A stretch of DNA of 64,000 nt from Massariosphaeria phaeospora. Its lineage: Eukaryota > Ascomycota > Dothideomycetes > Pleosporales. The translations under genes were made by a program, and so were the position numbers. Below are positions 59,762 to 64,000 of this stretch, piece after piece. The stretch is taken from positions 806,001 to 870,000 of the forward strand of contig JAADJZ010000008.1 in the NCBI GenBank assembly GCA_011032825.1, given 5' to 3'. The notes under the pieces were generated by a model that was not told where the DNA came from, did not search any database, and was given only the letters and a program-made list of their open reading frames with translations. How positions within the stretch are numbered: position 1 is the stretch's first letter; the number at the start of each line of letters is the position of its first letter.

Positions 59762-59887
59762 TACCTCCTCTGCCCGCCGGTCCCCTTCTTCTTCTTCCTC
59801 ACCACCACACTCAAGCCTCATTCCACCTCCACGCCACTACAACCACTTCAACTCTTCCCACTCTTCCAACCACCAACCACAATCAAC

Positions 59888-60294
59888 ATGTCCGACGCCG
59901 CGTGAGTCTTTCCACTCCCGCCCTTGACATGTTCCTGTACTGACTTTGTCCTAGACGCAAGGGTCTCGGCGAGCAGACCAAGGAGAAGATCACCCCCGAC
60001 TCTCAGAAGAGCACCCTCACCCAGGCAAAGGAGGGCGTCACTGGCGCTGCTGACCGTGCCGCCGGCGCTACCCAGCCCGGTCAGTGTCCTCTCAGCCTCT
60101 CATGTTTGTCCACCTGCTAATTGTTCTCAGACGACTCCAAGTCCACCACCCAGAAGCTCGGCGACTCCACCCGCTCCGGCGGTGACAACGCCTCCGCCGA
60201 GGGCAAGGGCATCCTCGCCAACGCTCAGGACACTCTCTCCAACGCCGCTGCGTCTGTCCAGGACACCATCTCCGGCAACACCCAGAAGAAATAG
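59888..60294 (+). CDS. HSP12/HSP9-like small stress protein
   Basis: Three exons: 59888-59901, 59955-60079, 60131-60294; 100 aa; introns 53 and 51 bp. The start MSDAARKGLGEQTKEKITP matches the HSP9/HSP12 family opening. SQKSTLTQAKEGVTGAADRA and NAQDTLSNAAASVQDTI follow, an Ala/Ser/Thr/Lys-rich hydrophilic sequence without Cys or Trp, unfolded in water and helical on membranes. Members accumulate in stationary phase, heat, osmotic stress and conidia and stabilise membranes. The first exon carries only 14 coding nt, a common layout in this family, and the promoter has stress elements. Confidence 0.9.
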
Positions 60295-60731
60295 ACATCT
60301 TCACCTCGGGCGTGAGCGACTGAGTCTGCATGAACCTTACATTCGACAATGCCTCTTTTGAGATGAGTCTGGTGGATTCTGGAAACACTAAGGCCATTTT
60401 CCTGTATGACTATACCCTAGTATGAATGAGAACGAGACCCTGAACTGATAAGCTGTTTTGTGCTTGCGTGATATGTTGCTGTTGCCTGTCCACATGCATC
60501 TGATGATGATGTCTTACATGTCGTTCATATTGGTCTTGCCCCACCAGCTCCATTGTAAGCGGCCGTTATTGGGCAGCAATCTGGCGTGAAGCACAGCCTG
60601 ACGGAGTGGCAGTTACCCTGGCCATTACCCCCCTTAATGTTGTGGCGCCCCTCACTTTGCACGACCATTATCACAGCACACTGGTGAGTCCTTGCCGGCA
60701 TCGGAAACCTTGATTCTGTCCGCTGGTTGGC
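60295..60731. other. tail-to-tail intergenic region
   Basis: 440 bp between the 3' ends of the HSP12-like and WBP11-like genes. No structure seen. Confidence 0.6.
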
Positions 60732-61688
60732 CTACAAGTCCTCATCCTCGACCTCCTCCATCTCGACATGCCGCAATTTGTTTTCTGCCACCCTGCCCTC
60801 TGATGCAGGATCAATTATCTGGCCCTGTGCCTCAGCTGCGATCATGGCATGCTCAGCTTCCTGCACCGCTGCCTCGGCTGCATTTTCCATAGCCGCCGCG
60901 GTCGTGTTATCGTCTTGTTGCTCCCTCCAGAATGCCTCGAGTTCCTCATCTATCTCCGGATCCACAGGCTTCGCAGTCTTCCCAGTCTTCATGTAGCCCT
61001 CTGTCTGTAGCTTGTCAAATTCCTCCGGCTCGAGTAGCCGTCCTTCTCCCTTCGCCAATTTCATCTTCTGTGCCACAGCGGTCGGCATGAACCTTGTCGC
61101 TTCCTTCAGTAGATCGCGGAGTTGAGGGGCCGCTTCGTAGACTATTGTCGGCTTCTTCGGTTCGGGGAGAGCGTCATCGGCGTGCGGGCCCTGTTGGTAT
61201 CGTCGAGGAATCGGCGGCGGTATGTCTCGTGGCATGGGAATGTCCTTGACATCGGCATCGCTGTCGCTGCTGTCGTCCCTATTCCGTCCCGCCCAGTCGC
61301 CGTCTCTTGTCCGCTTCCCTAGCACGCCTCCGCCTCCGCGCCCTCTGCCACGGCCACGGCTATCGCCTCGTCCACCCCTGTCGCCCCCGTCGTCCCTCCA
61401 CTCTGGTTTGAACTGGGGTGCTTTGTCACCGAGAGCGGCTCTGGCCTTGTTGACTGCTGCGAGGTCCTTCTCCAGCTCCGCCAACCTCTGCTTGTCATGC
61501 GGCCGCATGGACCCATTCTGATCGAGTTCCTTCAGGCTTTCAATGTCGCGTTGGATGCGACCAGGGTTGCGCCGGGCGAGCTTCTCGGTGCGTTGCGCTT
61601 GGACGTTCGCCTTTTGCTTCCGGAGCTGCTTCTGCTTCTCTGCTTTCTTCTCCGCTTGCACGGGGTTGTAGTTTTTCTCCTTGGCCAT
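60732..61688 (-). CDS. WBP11-like pre-mRNA splicing protein
   Basis: 318 aa, intronless. The N-terminus MAKEKNYNPVQAEKKAEKQK is the WBP11 (NpwBP) N-terminal domain: basic, helical, with KQKANVQAQRTEKLARRNP and the IESLKELDQNG segment. The middle has an RGG-type stretch (GGRGDSRGRGRGRGGGG) and KRTRDGDW, then PMPRDIPPPIPRR, a proline motif of the kind bound by WW domains or PP1. The C-terminus is acidic. Homologues are nuclear and associate with the spliceosome and PP1. The ATG at 61688 is chosen because the conserved domain begins there; the frame is open further upstream. Confidence 0.82.
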   Translation of the reverse strand: MAKEKNYNPVQAEKKAEKQKQLRKQKANVQAQRTEKLARRNPGRIQRDIESLKELDQNGSMRPHDKQRLAELEKDLAAVNKARAALGDKAPQFKPEWRDDGGDRGGRGDSRGRGRGRGGGGVLGKRTRDGDWAGRNRDDSSDSDADVKDIPMPRDIPPPIPRRYQQGPHADDALPEPKKPTIVYEAAPQLRDLLKEATRFMPTAVAQKMKLAKGEGRLLEPEEFDKLQTEGYMKTGKTAKPVDPEIDEELEAFWREQQDDNTTAAAMENAAEAAVQEAEHAMIAAEAQGQIIDPASEGRVAENKLRHVEMEEVEDEDL

Positions 61689-62050
61689 GGCGTCGAGTGT
61701 AGTGGAGTTATTGGAGGGAGAATACTGGTGGTAGTTGAGGCTGGGAAGCGCAACGCCAATCTGAATCTCGAAAGCGCCGGCCCGAGCGGCCAAAATTTTG
61801 TGGCCCGTGCACGTGCACAGCGAACACCTCTAGCGATAGATATTGGATTTAGGTGATGCTCCAGCCTAAGAGCTTCTGTGTTTAAGGCCCTAGTGCACCT
61901 ATTATACGAGGTACAAGTGTTGTCTGAAGTGGCAGGTGTGCATAAAATTATGCCAGGGCGGTGAGCGGACGCGCGGGAACGTAACGCGACCTCCCCAGGC
62001 TCACGCACACCCAGCTTTGCGCACACTCACACGACGTTCCAGATCCTGCC
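61689..62050. promoter_or_regulatory. divergent promoter region
   Basis: 362 bp between the WBP11-like gene (-) and the gene at 62051 (+). Contains TGCACGTGCAC at 61806-61816 (E-box-like CACGTG). No TATA assigned. Confidence 0.4.
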
Positions 62051-63236
62051 ATGTTTGTCCCTCGAGCTCTCCGGCTCAAGGGCGTCAAAGAAAAAAAAGC
62101 CCCCAAGAATGCCGCGAGTTCGCACAAAGATCAAGAGCCGCAGACTCAGACGCCTGTGAAGCAAACGCAAACAGAATCGGCGGACACTCCAGTCGAAGCA
62201 ATGCAGCGAACAAGTACAACATCGACACTCCTCGCACCTGAGCATATTGACCCCCAAAAAGCAATCTCTAGAGGGCCTAGGTTCACCACTACGCCGGTTA
62301 CGCCAGAGTACATTGCCATCTTAGCCGCTGGAATCGACTTGATCTTCACCGACTATGCCTTCCAAAATGCAGAGAGCGCGAGCTGGCTCCACACACGATA
62401 CAGGGTGGTCGCGGGTGAAGACAAGTGTACGCCCGACTACCACACTCTACATGGGATCGAGACTGACTGTCTCTATGCTAGTTGTACACCTCTCGGCAAT
62501 CCTTGAGCATCCCAATATCTCGACCCTGAAACCAGTAGCCACCCAGACACTGCTCCGTCAAGCTGTAGAAGGCCACCTCCTCGCATCTTTCGATATCTCA
62601 GACAATGGCTACTTCGTCCGCCGAAAACCGTCCTCGTACCCTCTACCCTTTATTCCTGCGAACGCCTCCGATGTCGTCAATGACGAGGGCTTGAGCTTTT
62701 GGGACCAGCGTACAATCTATGTCGAGCCCCATACACGCGCCTTCTGCAAGACTCCAGCAAGAGTGGCTCATTGGCTGAGAGAACACGGAGAAATGAAAAA
62801 CAAGTGGTTGCCGATTCAAGCCGTTCAGACGCTGTGGAACAGCTGTGCATTCGTCATTCTGAGTGGCAATGTGACGCACGAGGATCCATGGCAGAAATGG
62901 CGGTCGCTCGAGAAGCCCGAGTATTGGAAGATCATGACAAAAATGGAACATACGAAGCGCACCGAAGAGTATATGCAGCTGCTCGCCATAGACAACCCGA
63001 AACCCAATCGCAAACGCACTCTGGAGACAGCAAGCAAGCGGAGCGATATCGTCCACACGAGTACGACGTCCGATGCCAACGATAAATCCAAGGTCGAAGA
63101 ACCCCCGGGCAAGACCAAACGAAAGAGGAAGAGGCCTGCCAAAAACACTGGAGATAAGGTAGGGGTTGAGAATACTCATATGGCCGCCCCGCAAGAAGTT
63201 GCCAATGGCGTATCCAACAAAAAGCTCAAGACTTGA
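62051..63236 (+). CDS. nuclear-looking protein of unknown function
   Basis: Two exons, 62051-62426 and 62482-63236; 376 aa; 55-bp intron (GTACGC, branch CTGAC, TGCTAG). The N-terminal 80 residues are Lys/Thr/Gln-rich and disordered. The middle (about 85-285) looks folded: TPEYIAILAAGIDLIF, FVHLSAILEHPNISTL, SFDISDNGYFVRRKPSSYPL, LSFWDQRTIYVEPHTR and ILSGNVTHEDPWQKW. The tail is very basic (KTKRKRKRPAKN, an NLS). I do not recognise the family. The WDQRTIYVEP segment recalls RNA-binding La/RRM-type proteins (folded domain, then basic tail), but this is only a resemblance. Confidence 0.72.
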
Positions 63237-63903
63237 AAGGTTTGATGCCTAAGGTAGTATAAACGCGAGTCTCTCGAGTGAATACTCACAGAGGCACAGC
63301 AACGTGTGCTACTACTGAATCACATTATGCACAGTTTCTGTTGGACCTGGTGAGTACAAGCAAGATGAAATCTACTGGAGCTTGTATGGCAGCACCGTAC
63401 TACGCACGTCTGGTCCATATACTTACGTTCGCGCTGGCACTGACTTGCTAGCACTAATATCGGCAAGGATGTAGCCAAGACGTACGCGAAGCCCAGAGCT
63501 ATTCGGATCATTTGCGAGCCGAGGCACCTCGAGCTTTGAAGTGTGGAAGCCGCGGGAGGACTGCATGCCATCTCGTACGTGGTCAATATCATGAAAAAAT
63601 GAACTCTCAACTCTTCTTCCACTACCACTGTGATTTTTCTATGGACAGCATCATGCACAGTGGATTTGCAAGACGACCACTGTAATAGACAGAACAATGG
63701 AGAAGGTCACATACTGGTCAGCTAAGACATACACTATATCAAATGTCGACATCTTGACACTTTTGTTCGGCGAGTGGGTTCGGACTTCATTCCGGTAGTA
63801 AATTATTTCACCATGGGAATCACTAACAACTTCAAATACGGAGTATTCTCTTGCAAAGCCTGAGTCCGCAATCCATATCTCGGCAGCCGATCTAGCCTTG
63901 CAA
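63237..63903. other. intergenic
   Basis: About 670 bp, 3' flank of the previous gene. The frame at 63320-63697 (minus) has hydrophobic stretches but no domain. Nothing supported. Confidence 0.45.
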
Positions 63904-64000
63904 TGAACCGCTCGGTGACCGTCATGTCCCTCGACAGGACTAACGACTCGGGCTCCGTGTCCCTCCTGCTGCCTGAGGTGGTTGCCCGCATTGTTGACGA
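63904..64000 (+). CDS. possible start of a gene, F-box-like, cut by the window edge
   Basis: An open frame from ATG 63904 to the edge reads MNRSVTVMSLDRTN ... LLLPEVVARIVD. The last part resembles the opening of fungal F-box proteins (LPxEVxxxIV). Only about 32 codons are visible. The opposite strand is also open here, so the call is weak. Confidence 0.35.

Larger units (their letters stand above)
57359..59887. other. 2.5 kb intergenic
   Basis: Divergent upstream regions of the GH76 gene and the HSP12-like gene. No coding frame supported. Contains a 24-27-bp tandem repeat (58210-58285) and a CAG/CAA run (59223-59250); the last 400 bp form the stress promoter listed separately. Confidence 0.55.

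Overview
This window is eukaryotic and almost certainly from a filamentous ascomycete (Pezizomycotina, most likely Dothideomycetes). Genes carry one to six short introns, mostly 42-78 bp, with GT...AG ends and CTAAC/CTGAC-like branch points. Other indicators are a lone dispersed 5S rRNA gene, a Zn2Cys6 regulator, a GH76 mannanase, an HSP12-like stress protein, a SID2/DBF2 septation kinase, and decayed transposons with stop codons of the kind left by repeat-induced point mutation (RIP). Species is not determined. Exon coordinates were worked out by hand from reading frames and splice signals. Layout: (1) 0-4.4 kb: 3' part of an APP1-type phosphatidate phosphatase and a secreted MetX-like alpha/beta hydrolase. 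(2) 4.7-15.3 kb: an accessory island. It holds a kinase-like pseudogene broken by one nonsense codon, an apparently intact Tc1/mariner DD34E element, a divergent SRPK-like kinase gene, a truncated second Tc1 copy, a 632-bp fold-back element, a decayed pogo-like transposase interrupted by foreign sequence, and a 5S rRNA gene at the right edge. (3) 15.4-24.2 kb: an F-box/ankyrin protein, a small membrane protein, a second alpha/beta hydrolase, a gene-empty 2.9 kb, a 68-aa cysteine-rich secreted peptide and a 195-aa secreted protein of unknown function. (4) 25-41 kb: a housekeeping block with SMC5, fumarase, a RING-finger protein, a SID2/DBF2 kinase and a long coiled-coil protein with internal repeats. 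(5) 41-63.9 kb: sparse. An 8.1 kb stretch without a convincing gene precedes a Zn2Cys6 transcription factor. After it come tRNA-Lys(CUU), a GH76 mannanase, an HSP12-like gene with stress elements in its promoter, a WBP11-like splicing protein, a nuclear-looking protein of unknown function, and a possible gene start at the right edge. The genes are not organised as one pathway. SMC5 (DNA repair), fumarase (TCA cycle), SID2 (septation) and WBP11-like (splicing) are independent conserved functions. The two kinase-like genes and the transposons form a fast-evolving island, and the secreted proteins (hydrolase, Cys-rich peptide, 195-aa protein, GH76) are the likely environment- or host-facing products.
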